Numbered from the stretch's first letter, positions 32,245 to 41,537 are shown. The stretch is DNA of 55,372 nucleotides from JBEBVQ01 sp037190845 (GCA_037190845.1 JBBCJI010000038.1:1-55372), one strand, 5' to 3'. Program-made: numbers and translations. Notes: generated by a model not told the origin, from the letters alone.

Positions 32245-34242
32245 CTACTGCTTCAGCAACCTTGTCCGTATTGTTTCCCCTTCTTCCCGGACCTCAACAA
32301 TATATACCCCCGCAGGATAAGCGGCAATATCAACCCGGAATGTAATCCCGCTCAACCCCGACTGTTGGGTGATAACCTGGCCGGCAGGATTCATTAGTCT
32401 CAGGGTGGCATTACGCAGGGGACTGCCCGAACGTATCACTATATGCGTATGTGCCGGATTGGGATATATGCTGATCTCATTCCTTTTTCCGTATTCCCGT
32501 ACTGATACATTGGTTACTGCGTAGGCAGCAGAATCTGAGCATCCGTTCGTCAGCATTGCTTTAACACTATACACACCATTCGTATCCACCGTGTAGCTGG
32601 AATCGGTAGCCCCGGAGATTGCTGTTCCATCGCGATACCACTGGTAAGCGTCATAAGTACCATTAGCAGAGAGGGTATATTCTTCCACAAGAATGCTTAC
32701 CGGTGAAATATATCCTCCGTTGATGATGAAGGTATCTATCTGGGGGTAGCAGTTGTCGTATTTGCGCACCCAATAAGTACCGGCATGATGAATGATACGT
32801 AAGGTATCCGTTGAGCCGTCCTCCCATTCCACTCCCTGGCTTAGCGGGCTTATATTTAACTCCAGCAGTGGTGATCCCTGTAAATGGGTGCATATAAATG
32901 TGTCCAGTACTGTAGAAGTCGTATCACCAGATATTACTACAGCCACATTATTCGGAAAACCCAGTACCATACGGGTATTCGGTTGCAGTGGCACAGCTTT
33001 GAACACTACATTGCAGGCAGTGCCCGGCAGGTCAGGAGATTCAATACGGTGCAGTGTATCGGCAACCAATCCGGCATTACCCAGATTATACCCAAAATAT
33101 ATCTTCCCGTCAGGACCGGTCTTCAGATCGCTGCCACCATCTCCTACCTTAGCAACACCTTTTCTCGAAGCAACGATATCGGCAGACGTAGGTAAGCTCA
33201 GATCCCACTGGTAAACACTATCGCCTAATGACAGGGTATATAATTTTGACCCGTCGGGAGAAAAAGCAGCACCGTTCGGGGCGCGTACCGGGGTGACACT
33301 GACCTGGAATGGAATGCCGGGGCCGATGACAGGAGCCCCCGGAACCATATCAAAACTGTTGGACAATATACCTGTGGCAGGGTCGAAATCATACATTTCT
33401 AATCCTCCCCATCTCGGAGAAGGATTTGCGACTCCCGCGTGCCCTGTTACATGTACCATTTTGGATCTGTCGGGCGAAAACACAAGTTTTCCGGTTGTCC
33501 ATTCGATATATGCCCGCACACCAAAACCTGGAGCGGTGTACAACACACCAACGGGAGAAACAACCGGTGTAAGATTAATACCTCCGCCGGTAATATTATA
33601 AGCCCTGAATTCGGATGTACCGGAAATGCCGTACGTCATAGTTATCAGCCATATATCACAATTGCTTCCTGCCACGGCAGCAATTTTCTGGGTAAACAGG
33701 TTGGGAGAATCCAGAGGGATCCGTTTCTGTCCGGCAACCACATCTCCCATATTCCCGTCGAGATCCATATCCACCACACTATAAAACAGGTGTGATCCCT
33801 CCGAGACCGGATTTAACAACGGACCAACCAGATTTCTTTCCATTGAAAATATATAGTACAGGTTATCGCTGCCCGGTACGGGTACAATAAGACCGGACTG
33901 CAGACCACCCAGGAATGTATTCTCTCCAACGCCGGTCCTGCCGGGGATTAGACATTCTTTGCCATTAGGCATAATGAAGTGATCCCGGTTCCAGACCCTG
34001 TCGCCATCTGTATAAAAAAGCAGCTGGCCATTGGCATCACAGACAGATCCGCTGTTCAGTACGGGTCTGACACTGCTGTCCGGAGACAGGCTGTTTCTTG
34101 TCGAAATACTTACCGCGCTGCCGCTGTTAAAATCAAGTCCGGCCGCAACGCCGAATACCCATACATTTTCTTCCTTCTGAGCCCGGCTATGCAGCAGGAT
34201 AAAAAAACTGAGGAACCATAAAAGTGTAAACTTTTTCTTCAT
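32245..34242 (-). CDS. T9SS-sorted secreted protein with propeller-like N-terminal region (cassette B cargo)
   Basis: Secreted protein of 665 aa. The signal peptide (about 1-21) is followed by the VWVFGVAAGLDFNSGSAV start typical of a Bacteroidota family of surface proteins with WD40/YVTN-like propeller regions. Repeats such as FSPDRSKMVHVTG and FSPDGSKLYTLSLG occur to about residue 420. Cys-containing Ig-like segments (DAYQWYRDGTAISGATDSSY) and a T9SS type A domain (about 588-665, ISIYPNPAHT to GVYIVEVREEG) follow. The Ig-like/T9SS end is related to the cargo of cassettes A and C, while the N-terminal part is different. It is divergent from the cassette B kinase. The binding partner is unknown. 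Confidence 0.87.
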   Translation of the reverse strand: MKKKFTLLWFLSFFILLHSRAQKEENVWVFGVAAGLDFNSGSAVSISTRNSLSPDSSVRPVLNSGSVCDANGQLLFYTDGDRVWNRDHFIMPNGKECLIPGRTGVGENTFLGGLQSGLIVPVPGSDNLYYIFSMERNLVGPLLNPVSEGSHLFYSVVDMDLDGNMGDVVAGQKRIPLDSPNLFTQKIAAVAGSNCDIWLITMTYGISGTSEFRAYNITGGGINLTPVVSPVGVLYTAPGFGVRAYIEWTTGKLVFSPDRSKMVHVTGHAGVANPSPRWGGLEMYDFDPATGILSNSFDMVPGAPVIGPGIPFQVSVTPVRAPNGAAFSPDGSKLYTLSLGDSVYQWDLSLPTSADIVASRKGVAKVGDGGSDLKTGPDGKIYFGYNLGNAGLVADTLHRIESPDLPGTACNVVFKAVPLQPNTRMVLGFPNNVAVVISGDTTSTVLDTFICTHLQGSPLLELNISPLSQGVEWEDGSTDTLRIIHHAGTYWVRKYDNCYPQIDTFIINGGYISPVSILVEEYTLSANGTYDAYQWYRDGTAISGATDSSYTVDTNGVYSVKAMLTNGCSDSAAYAVTNVSVREYGKRNEISIYPNPAHTHIVIRSGSPLRNATLRLMNPAGQVITQQSGLSGITFRVDIAAYPAGVYIVEVREEGETIRTRLLKQ

Positions 34243-34278
34243 GTTGTATGATTTTTATGTGAATCAATGCTATGCCCA

Positions 34279-34286
34279 CAAATGTA
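34279..34286 (-). promoter_or_regulatory. Candidate -7 element of the cassette B cargo gene
   Basis: Minus-strand TACATTTG matches TAnnTTTG exactly, 37 nt before the cargo ATG. The -33 position has no TTG, in contrast to cassettes A, C and D, which suggests activator dependence. Confidence 0.55.
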
Positions 34287-34310
34287 AACAGCACATCAAC
34301 CCGGCTGGTT

Positions 34311-34353
34311 CACGTAAATACGTACTATTCTGAAAATACGTGTTTATACCCAT
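34311..34353. promoter_or_regulatory. Repeat-type operator candidate in cassette B divergent region
   Basis: AAATACGT occurs twice in direct orientation (34316-34323 and 34334-34341, 18 bp apart). CACGTA (34311-34316) faces TACGTG (34337-34342) as an inverted pair. The downstream copy extends to AAATACGTGTTTATACCCAT, which agrees with the cassette D motif AATACACCTTTTTACCGATT at most positions when aligned from AAATAC. It lies just upstream of the missing -33 element of the cargo promoter, the expected place for an activator. Confidence 0.45.
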
Positions 34354-34422
34354 AACCCGCCGGGCATACAGGCAACAAGTCTATCTGCAGGTCATTGGAG
34401 CATTTCCCTTAAATTAGCAAAA

Positions 34423-36405
34423 ATGATTTGTGCAAAACCCTTATATCGCTTTTGCAGCAGCCGGTTTGCGGGAATATACCTGCTGCTCTGCATATACGGT
34501 ATCGGTACGGTTAAAGGGCAGCTGCACATGCAGGAGATACCGGGAACTGCACATTTGCAGATGCAACATGACTTCAGGGATTACGATTCTTCCGACATCT
34601 GGAAGCTGCTGAAAGACAGCATTCATCTGCAGTACAGCCGTACCAACGAAGCGCTGGCATTTTTTGAAAACATACTGCTGCACAGCAGGAAGATCAACTA
34701 CAGAATGGGAACGGGCAGCGCGCTGTATGCGATGGGCAATATTTATGATAACAAAGGCATGTATACTCATGCCTCCAAATTCTTTCACTCTGCTGCTGCA
34801 ACTTTCCGGGAACATAAAATGGAAAAGCTGCTCGGACAGGTGTATAACAACCTGGCCAATACTTATAAAATACAGGGACGCATACAACAATCCGCCTATT
34901 ATTATTACCTCTCGCTCAAGACTGCTTATAACTCACAGGACAGCACCACTATCCCCCACATCTACTACAACCTCAGTATTCTTCTTCATTACAGTGAACA
35001 GGGCATCTATTATCTTGAAAGAGCAGAAATGCTGGCAAGACATTACGGACAACATCATCTGCAGGGTCTGATCCTGATAGCAAAAACGAGGATGCGGACC
35101 GACAGGCAGGAATGGACGCAGGCAGAAGCTTTGATAGATGAAACAGCGCTGCTCGCGCAAGAACATGACCTACCGGACATCCTGTATGGCGCTTACCTGC
35201 AATACGCAAACCTCTGGCTCCTTAAAGAAAAACCTGAAAACGCACTCCGGTATCTTGAGGACGCCAAAAAAATACTGGATCAGCTTTTGACAGACAATCA
35301 GCAGGAACACTTCGGGCTGAGTAACTGGTACGGGCTGATGGGTACTACCCTGTTCAACATGGATTACTACCACGAGGCAAAGCCCTACCTGATCAAAGCC
35401 ATGGAAATAGCCACACGGCTGAACATCAAACATCAAATGGCGGAAGCACACAAGCTGTTGTCGCATGTTTACGAACATACCGGCGATTACGCAAAAGCGC
35501 TGACACATCAACGCACCTACCAGGAGCTTAAAGACAGCGTACTGAATGAATCCATTACCAGGAATGTCAGCGATCTGGAAATAAAATACCGCACGGCGGA
35601 GAAAGACCGGGAGATCGCCCGGAAAGAGCAGGAGATCGAGCAGCGGAATGTGCTGATCGGCGGCATCACATTAGGCGGCATCCTCCTGCTGGCTGGCTCT
35701 GTAGCTTACTATCGTCATATCAGGCAAAAACAGAAATTGCTACAACAGGAGCAGGAGCTGATTCAACTGAAAGCCCTGATGAAGGGCGAAGAGATTGAAC
35801 GAACACGTATCGCCCGTGAACTGCACGATGGTGTCATGATTAATTTTTCCTCCGTTAAGATGAACCTGGGAGCGATCATGAAACGGTTTCCTGAAACCGA
35901 ACAGACAACAGCCATCGACGAAGTTGCCCGGCAGCTCGACGATGCGACCAAAGAACTGAGAAAATCCGCACATAACCTGATGCCCGATATGCTGCTGCGT
36001 GAAGGATTGGTAGCTGCAGTGCAGTATTTCTGCGGCTCTATCTCCCGGCACGCCGGCCCGGAAATAGCCTTTCAGCAATACGGCACAGCACAGCCCATGC
36101 TACCTGAATATGAGCTTATGCTGTACCGGATTATCCAGGAACTACTGCAGAATGCGCTTAAATATGCCGAAGCGACTCGTATTATTGTGCAGTTGGATTA
36201 TACCGAAAGCCTGTTTACCATTACGGTAGAAGACAATGGTAAAGGATTTGATACGGAAAATCCTGTACATACCAACGGATCAGGATTAAACAGCATCCGG
36301 TCGCGTGTTGAAGCCACCGGTGGTAATATAGAAATACAGTCCGGTAAAAATACCGGTACTACTGTTTATATTGAGTTGGAAACCGTTACTTTACAATCAG
36401 GTTAA
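34423..36405 (+). CDS. TPR sensor histidine kinase, HisKA_3 type (cassette B)
   Basis: Membrane kinase of 660 aa. The N-terminal signal segment (about 12-32, ending TVKGQ) leads to a periplasmic TPR array (about 55-385). A linker (IKYRTAEKDREIARKEQEI) and one membrane helix (about 410-430) precede HisKA_3 with His468 in RIARELHDGVMINFSSVKMN. The HATPase domain has YRIIQELLQNALKYAEA, VEDNGKGFD and GSGLNSIRSRVEATGG. The regulator gene follows after 22 nt. It is paralogous to the kinases of cassettes A and C and divergent from the cassette B cargo gene, 180 bp away. Confidence 0.94.
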   Translation: MICAKPLYRFCSSRFAGIYLLLCIYGIGTVKGQLHMQEIPGTAHLQMQHDFRDYDSSDIWKLLKDSIHLQYSRTNEALAFFENILLHSRKINYRMGTGSALYAMGNIYDNKGMYTHASKFFHSAAATFREHKMEKLLGQVYNNLANTYKIQGRIQQSAYYYYLSLKTAYNSQDSTTIPHIYYNLSILLHYSEQGIYYLERAEMLARHYGQHHLQGLILIAKTRMRTDRQEWTQAEALIDETALLAQEHDLPDILYGAYLQYANLWLLKEKPENALRYLEDAKKILDQLLTDNQQEHFGLSNWYGLMGTTLFNMDYYHEAKPYLIKAMEIATRLNIKHQMAEAHKLLSHVYEHTGDYAKALTHQRTYQELKDSVLNESITRNVSDLEIKYRTAEKDREIARKEQEIEQRNVLIGGITLGGILLLAGSVAYYRHIRQKQKLLQQEQELIQLKALMKGEEIERTRIARELHDGVMINFSSVKMNLGAIMKRFPETEQTTAIDEVARQLDDATKELRKSAHNLMPDMLLREGLVAAVQYFCGSISRHAGPEIAFQQYGTAQPMLPEYELMLYRIIQELLQNALKYAEATRIIVQLDYTESLFTITVEDNGKGFDTENPVHTNGSGLNSIRSRVEATGGNIEIQSGKNTGTTVYIELETVTLQSG

Positions 36406-36427
36406 TCAGCTCATTAAAACATAACTT

Positions 36428-37069
36428 ATGCCCATCAGAGTAGCCATCGTAGACGATCATCCGCTTGCCACCACCGGTCTGCGTAATATGCTGGCCGTGA
36501 GTAACGGCATAGAAGTAACGGATAGTTACCACAACGGCGCTACCGCGCTGGAAGGATTAAAACAGACCCAGCCGGATGTACTGCTGCTCGACATCCTGCT
36601 GCCGGACATAAAGGGAGAGGATCTTGCAGCCAGGATCAGCAACACCTGGCCTGCCATAAAGATCATCGCTATCACCAGCCTGGATGCGCCCATACATATC
36701 AAGGTCATGATGCGCAACGGCTGCAAAGGTTACCTGCTCAAAAATACGGATGTGGATACCCTCGTACAAGCAATAGTAACCGTATACCAGGATGAAGAAT
36801 TTATAGAACCTGCGTTGAAGGAACGGATGGTACAGAATATGCTGCAATTCCGGCGAAACGACATGAAACCACCTGTTCTGACCCGCCGGGAAATAGAGAT
36901 CCTATGTTTGATCGTGGCAGAAAATACCAACCAGGAAATCGCCGAAAAGCTCCATCTGAGCACACGTACGATTGAGAAGCACCGGTTCAGCCTGCTGCAG
37001 AAGCTGGATGCCAAAAACACAGCCGGACTGGTGAAAACGGCTATTGAGTTCGGATATATTACACGATAG
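36428..37069 (+). CDS. NarL/FixJ family response regulator (cassette B)
   Basis: Regulator of 213 aa with receiver residues Asp9/Asp10, phospho-acceptor Asp55 in VLLLDILLPDIKG and Lys in YLLKNTDVD. The C-terminal LuxR-type helix-turn-helix reads TRREIEILCLIVAENTNQEI, then AEKLHLSTRTIEKHR. It is the partner of the kinase immediately upstream and closely resembles the cassette A and C regulators. Confidence 0.95.
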   Translation: MPIRVAIVDDHPLATTGLRNMLAVSNGIEVTDSYHNGATALEGLKQTQPDVLLLDILLPDIKGEDLAARISNTWPAIKIIAITSLDAPIHIKVMMRNGCKGYLLKNTDVDTLVQAIVTVYQDEEFIEPALKERMVQNMLQFRRNDMKPPVLTRREIEILCLIVAENTNQEIAEKLHLSTRTIEKHRFSLLQKLDAKNTAGLVKTAIEFGYITR

Positions 37070-37070
37070 C

Positions 37071-37124
37071 GGTTGTTCAATCATTAAAGGCCGCCTCATA
37101 ATAAGACAGCCTTTAATAACAACC
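37071..37124. terminator. Hairpin terminator between cassettes B and C
   Basis: GGTTGTT (37071-37077) pairs with AACAACC (37118-37124). Inside, ATTAAAGGC pairs with GCCTTTAAT, separated by a small bulge. It begins just after the cassette B regulator stop and lies before the 3' end of the convergent cassette C cargo gene, so it probably serves both. Confidence 0.7.
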
Positions 37125-37143
37125 TTCCGGGCATATAACATCC

Positions 37144-39276
37144 TTATTCTTTCCTTAGCTTTTCTGTTTTCAATAAACGGCCCTGCATATCCATAACACG
37201 CAGCAGATAAATGCCCGGGACAAGTGTACGGATGTCTGTTTTTCCGGCCTGCTCCTTACGCAAAAGCATACGCCCATCCATGCCATATACTTCTACATGC
37301 ACTCCGGGAGGAGCAGTCACATAAATATGATCACCGGCCGGGTTGGGGTAGACACGGACAGAAGTCCTTTCATCTATTCTGTTTACCAATACATTGTTTA
37401 CCCGGTAAGGGTCTGAAGTGTCCGCACATCCATAGGTATCCGTACCTATTACCCGGTAAGTGGCGTTTACCATTACATTGTATATACGATTGGTCGCCCC
37501 ATCTATAACTGTATCATTACGCAGCCATTGGTAGCCGGCATAAGGTTGTGTGGTAGTCAGCTCATACTCATCTACGTCAATGACAGGCTTTTCGGCTACT
37601 AATGTGAGTATAAGTATGATCGTACTATCACAGCCGGCGGCATTGGGAAATACCTGCTTATAAGTACCGCTTGCAGTATAGGCAATACCATTATAAATAT
37701 ACTCCGGGCACGCTCCGGTGATTACCACTTGCGACGAAGACGTATCTCCGCAGCCCAGCTTCCAGGTAAACGAATCAAAATCGCCCCCATTGGAATTGAC
37801 CGGCGGAAGACTCTGATCAAATAAGACGCTTTGCGCTATGGCGCCGGCAACATATACATTACCCGACCGGTCTGTGATCACATCGCATCCGTAATCATGG
37901 CCGGCGCCTCTTGGATTCTGTGCCCAGAGAAAATTTCCGGCGGCGTCGAGCTTGGCAAGAAAAATATCTTCATCAGTGCCCCAGGGTACCATCATGATGG
38001 TATCCGTACCCGGATTGATCAGGTAAGCCGTATCCGAAAAATTGCCGGTGAGATACACGTTCCCGATTGCATCCGTAAATATGGAACGCCCTTCGTCATC
38101 ACCTCCCTTGCAGGGTACACTCTTCGCCCAGACAAAATCACCGGCAGCATTCAGTTTGGATATAAAGATATCTTTACCTGCCTGCGGAGTAAGATAAAAA
38201 GTGTCGGCAGCACCGTTTCCGGGATCAAAATCCAGCTTTCCGAAAAAGCCTCCGGTGGTATAGACATTTCCGGAGTGATCCACGGAAACATACCAACTGA
38301 AATTGTTGTTATCCATGTTGGCAAAACTCTTTGCCCAGTCAAATTTACCGGCGGAATCCAGCTTGAGGATAAATATATCCACACCCGGAATAAGCGAACC
38401 ACCGCCCATTGCCCTCAGTGTGAAAGTATCTGCCGGTAATGGGGAGGGATCCATGTCTACAGTCCCCTGGAATGTTCCGGTTACATAGACATTCCCCTGC
38501 ATATCCGCAGCAATACTCTGGCCGCGGTTGGCAGAGTTTCCGCTGGCGCCCATATCTTTTGCCCATTTGAAATTTCCCGCCGTATCAAGCTTCAGTACAA
38601 AAATGCTTGAGCGGTTATTACTGGTACTTTTTGCTGTAAGAAAGAATGTATCTGCCGGGTTTGTTCCGGGATTAAAATCAACCTTTTTGTTGAAAAATCC
38701 TGTAATGTGAACATGTCCTTGCGTATCCAGGGCGAGTGACAACGCACAATCCCTGGCGTCGCTGCCAATGCTCCGGCTCCATACCAGATTACCCGCAGGG
38801 TCCATCTTGAAAATGAAAATATCCGCATCTCCGTTGGAGCTCAGATTAAACGCACTGTTTCCGGCGCCAAAATCTGCCGTGCCTTCAAATCCTCCTGCAA
38901 CATAAGTATATCCGGCCGCATCGGAAACCATGATCTTTGAGGCATCATATGATGCAGCAAATCCGCCCATGTTTCTGACCCATACAAAATTCCCGGCTGC
39001 ATCCTGTTTCAGCAGGAACAAATCCACCCAGGAGGATGCCGTAATAAACAAGGTATCTCCCGGCGCCGTTCCCGGGTTAAAGTCCACGCGATCCATAAAG
39101 TATCCGGTGGTATAGACATTCCCGGAATCATCCGTATCCACAGCCACGGCACGGTCAAAACCGGAGCCGCCGACGCCGGTTACCCATTCCGTATACATCT
39201 GCGCACCGCCGGGCCACGGCAATGCACAAACGAACATCATTAAAAAGCCGCTAAAACAGCATAAAATCTTTTTCAT
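37144..39276 (-). CDS. SBBP-repeat beta-propeller protein with T9SS sorting domain (cassette C cargo)
   Basis: Secreted protein of about 710 aa and a clear paralogue of the cassette A cargo. A signal peptide (MKKILCCFSGFLMMFVCALP) precedes about eight SBBP repeats (GNVYTTGYFMDRVDFNPG, ADTFFLTA, then IFVLKLDTAGNFKWAKDMG; about 25-490). A CGDTSSS/AAGCDSTI segment, Ig-like GYQWLRNDTVIDGATNRIY and T9SS type A domain (about 635-710, VRVYPNPAGD to GIYLLRVMDMQG) follow. An ATG three codons upstream (39285) is possible, but the KK-containing start is the standard signal-peptide form. It is divergent from the cassette C kinase across about 310 bp. Confidence 0.9.
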   Translation of the reverse strand: MKKILCCFSGFLMMFVCALPWPGGAQMYTEWVTGVGGSGFDRAVAVDTDDSGNVYTTGYFMDRVDFNPGTAPGDTLFITASSWVDLFLLKQDAAGNFVWVRNMGGFAASYDASKIMVSDAAGYTYVAGGFEGTADFGAGNSAFNLSSNGDADIFIFKMDPAGNLVWSRSIGSDARDCALSLALDTQGHVHITGFFNKKVDFNPGTNPADTFFLTAKSTSNNRSSIFVLKLDTAGNFKWAKDMGASGNSANRGQSIAADMQGNVYVTGTFQGTVDMDPSPLPADTFTLRAMGGGSLIPGVDIFILKLDSAGKFDWAKSFANMDNNNFSWYVSVDHSGNVYTTGGFFGKLDFDPGNGAADTFYLTPQAGKDIFISKLNAAGDFVWAKSVPCKGGDDEGRSIFTDAIGNVYLTGNFSDTAYLINPGTDTIMMVPWGTDEDIFLAKLDAAGNFLWAQNPRGAGHDYGCDVITDRSGNVYVAGAIAQSVLFDQSLPPVNSNGGDFDSFTWKLGCGDTSSSQVVITGACPEYIYNGIAYTASGTYKQVFPNAAGCDSTIILILTLVAEKPVIDVDEYELTTTQPYAGYQWLRNDTVIDGATNRIYNVMVNATYRVIGTDTYGCADTSDPYRVNNVLVNRIDERTSVRVYPNPAGDHIYVTAPPGVHVEVYGMDGRMLLRKEQAGKTDIRTLVPGIYLLRVMDMQGRLLKTEKLRKE

Positions 39277-39337
39277 AATAAGCATGATTTTAATGGTTAT
39301 AAAATAATTATTGCTTCTTTAAAAAATCTAATTGCAA

Positions 39338-39368
39338 CAAAGGTGCATTATCTGTTTCAATATACCAA
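39338..39368 (-). promoter_or_regulatory. Candidate promoter of the cassette C cargo gene
   Basis: On the minus strand TTG (39368-39366), a spacer of 20 nt and CACCTTTG (39345-39338) form the promoter, with one mismatch to TAnnTTTG. The -7 word and spacing are the same as in the cassette D cargo promoter at 47314-47344. Confidence 0.6.
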
Positions 39369-39372
39369 TAGG

Positions 39373-39411
39373 GGAAACCACATTTTTTCAGGTAATGGAA
39401 ACCACATTTTT
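39373..39411. promoter_or_regulatory. 15-bp direct repeat operator candidate in cassette C
   Basis: GGAAACCACATTTTT occurs at 39373-39387 and again at 39397-39411, 24 bp apart. The pair begins four bases upstream of the -33 element of the cargo promoter. This placement suits an activator site for the cassette C regulator; the role is inferred. Confidence 0.55.
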
Positions 39412-39502
39412 CCGGAGTGAAAACCTGTATATGCCGTGTTCTTACTACTTTGCAGGAACGGGTCATGATGTTTACATACTTGTTGTAAACAAACCATGGT
39501 TG

Positions 39503-39565
39503 TAATTAGCTAATGAGATAATTAGCTGATATGCTAATGATTCCTCGCGACAGGCATTAGCTAAT
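39503..39565. repeat. Cluster of ATTAGCTAAT palindromes upstream of the cassette C kinase
   Basis: The 10-bp palindrome ATTAGCTAAT occurs at 39503-39512 and 39556-39565, with the variant ATTAGCTGAT at 39519-39528 and partial copies (GCTAAT) near 39531 and 39569. The cluster ends about 20 nt before the kinase ATG and also creates a TTG in-frame start that I do not use. It could be an operator or a simple-sequence repeat. Confidence 0.55.
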
Positions 39566-39585
39566 TGGCTAATAAAATTGATTGC

Positions 39586-41511
39586 ATGAAATATCACCGG
39601 TATTGGGGATATGTTATCCTGTTTTTGGTGTTTCCGGCATGTACCGAACACGATCTGCCCGAAAAAACGGTACGGAGCATCAGAAAACAGGATACAGCCC
39701 GTATCAATCACCTTATCCGGACAAGCAGCGAACTGACCTGGCCGGCGCAAGACAGCGCCCGTGTCATGCTCCGGCAGGCACTGGACCTCAGTATGAAAGC
39801 GGGTTATGACAAAGGCGTCACCTCGAGCCTGATGTCGCTGGGCGTACTGGATGTAAACCTGGGGGCATACAACGACGGGCTGGTGCTTTTTGAACGTGGA
39901 GTGGAATATGCATTGAAGCAGCCTGTGCCGGACAGCATGGAAATACAAAGGCTATACGTAAATATTGCCGGAGTATACGGATATGCCGGCTATTACCAGG
40001 ATGCCATCGATTATTCTTACAAAGCGCTTGGTATTGCCACCCAAAAGCAGGCATATACTTCCATCGCCATGATATCCAACAATATCGGCTCCATCTTTGC
40101 CGAGATGGGAGAAATGGAAAAAGCAGCATACTATTTTAGTAAAAGTAAAGAGATCGCATACCGGCATACATCCGCACGTCCGCTGCTGCCGGTATTATAC
40201 CTGAACGAAGGCGAACTTTTCCTGAAAAAAGGGGAGATTGATTATAGCCAGGAACAATGCCGGCAGGCGCTCAAGATGAGCCGGGAAAAACAGATGACAG
40301 ATATACTGTGTGACGCGATAACTCTTTCGGGTAATATTTATGCAGCGAAAAATATGCCGGAACATGCTATCAGCAGCTTCAGGGAAGTACTTGATATGGC
40401 CACAGACTATCCGCGGGGAAAAATGCAGGCGCAGATTTCTCTGGGTAAAATATACACTGTGCAAAAACAATATCACCTGGCCGGACAAAACCTGGCAGCA
40501 GCAGCGGATACGGCCAGAAAACTGAATGCCCGCCGCGACCTGATCAATATATACGAACATATGAGCCGGATGTACCAGGATATGGGGCTTTATGCTGATG
40601 CCCTGGATTATGCCAGGCAATATATCAGCCTGCGGGATAGCGTGGTCAATCTTGAAAAAGTGCAGTCTGTCAATCTGTTTGAGATCAAATACCGTACAGC
40701 CCAGAAAGACAAGGAAATTGCCGGGCAAAAACTGCTCATCGCCGGCCATAAAGCACACATTATACGGAAGAACACATGGATTACCGGGATCACACTCGGT
40801 ACGGTCGTGCTGGCTGCAGGTTTTGCACTGTTCTTTGTTCACAGGCGGCGACTGGAAAAGCAACAGCAGGAACTGGCCATCTGGCGCGCTACTTCGGAAG
40901 GTGAAGAGAAAGAGCGGAGGCGCGTTGCCCGCGACCTCCACGATGGTGTAGGCGGACTGCTCTCTACCCTGAAAATGCACTTCGGCATCCTGGAAAAACG
41001 CATGCCTGCCATGGCCGGGGAAGACGTATTCCGGGAAGCGATGCAACTACTTGATGAAACGGTAGACGAAGTACGAAAAACCGCACACAACCTAATGCCG
41101 GAACTATTGCTCCGGCATGGACTGACAGAAGCCATACGGATTTACTGTGACAGTGTACAGCATGAAGAAGGGCTGAAAATCAATTTTCAGTATTACGGAT
41201 TTATCGGGGAGCTGAACAGCGGATTCCAGTTGTCGGTTTATCGTATTATACAGGAGCTGGTACAGAATATCATCAAGCATGCCGACGCCAGCTTTGCCCT
41301 GGTACAGCTCAGCCGGCATAATCATATACTGGATGTTACCGTTGAGGACAATGGACATGGTATACCTGCCGGTAAAAAAAACAATACAGGTATGGGCCTG
41401 GAGAATATCCGGAGCAGGGTGGCAGAACTAAACGGCAGCTTCCATATCAATGCAACACCCGGTATCGGAACAACTGTCTATATTGAATTTAACCTGGAAA
41501 ATGCCGGATAG
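39586..41511 (+). CDS. TPR sensor histidine kinase with lipoprotein-type N-terminus (cassette C)
   Basis: Membrane kinase of 641 aa. The N-terminus (MKYHRYWGYVILFLVFPAC) ends in a lipobox-like FPAC, so Cys19 may be lipidated, unlike the cassette A and B kinases. TPRs (about 45-370), a linker (IKYRTAQKDKEIAGQKLL), one membrane helix (about 398-419), then HisKA_3 with His452 in RRVARDLHDGVGGLLSTLKMH follow. The HATPase domain has YRIIQELVQNIIKHADA, VEDNGHGI and GMGLENIRSRVAELNG. The regulator gene follows after 26 nt. A TTG seven codons upstream is in frame but lies inside the palindrome cluster, so the ATG is preferred. Confidence 0.93.
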   Translation: MKYHRYWGYVILFLVFPACTEHDLPEKTVRSIRKQDTARINHLIRTSSELTWPAQDSARVMLRQALDLSMKAGYDKGVTSSLMSLGVLDVNLGAYNDGLVLFERGVEYALKQPVPDSMEIQRLYVNIAGVYGYAGYYQDAIDYSYKALGIATQKQAYTSIAMISNNIGSIFAEMGEMEKAAYYFSKSKEIAYRHTSARPLLPVLYLNEGELFLKKGEIDYSQEQCRQALKMSREKQMTDILCDAITLSGNIYAAKNMPEHAISSFREVLDMATDYPRGKMQAQISLGKIYTVQKQYHLAGQNLAAAADTARKLNARRDLINIYEHMSRMYQDMGLYADALDYARQYISLRDSVVNLEKVQSVNLFEIKYRTAQKDKEIAGQKLLIAGHKAHIIRKNTWITGITLGTVVLAAGFALFFVHRRRLEKQQQELAIWRATSEGEEKERRRVARDLHDGVGGLLSTLKMHFGILEKRMPAMAGEDVFREAMQLLDETVDEVRKTAHNLMPELLLRHGLTEAIRIYCDSVQHEEGLKINFQYYGFIGELNSGFQLSVYRIIQELVQNIIKHADASFALVQLSRHNHILDVTVEDNGHGIPAGKKNNTGMGLENIRSRVAELNGSFHINATPGIGTTVYIEFNLENAG

Positions 41512-41537
41512 AGTACCGGGAATCAAAAACAAGGAAA

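Noticed and set aside
39503..39573. CRISPR array in the ATTAGCTAAT cluster
   Set aside because: Repeats are only 10 bp, unevenly spaced, without unique spacers of constant length and without cas genes.
40195..41046. Minus-strand frame of 283 codons inside the cassette C kinase
   Set aside because: Antisense to the HisKA_3 and TPR coding region; the translation is Phe/His/Cys-rich and matches no family.
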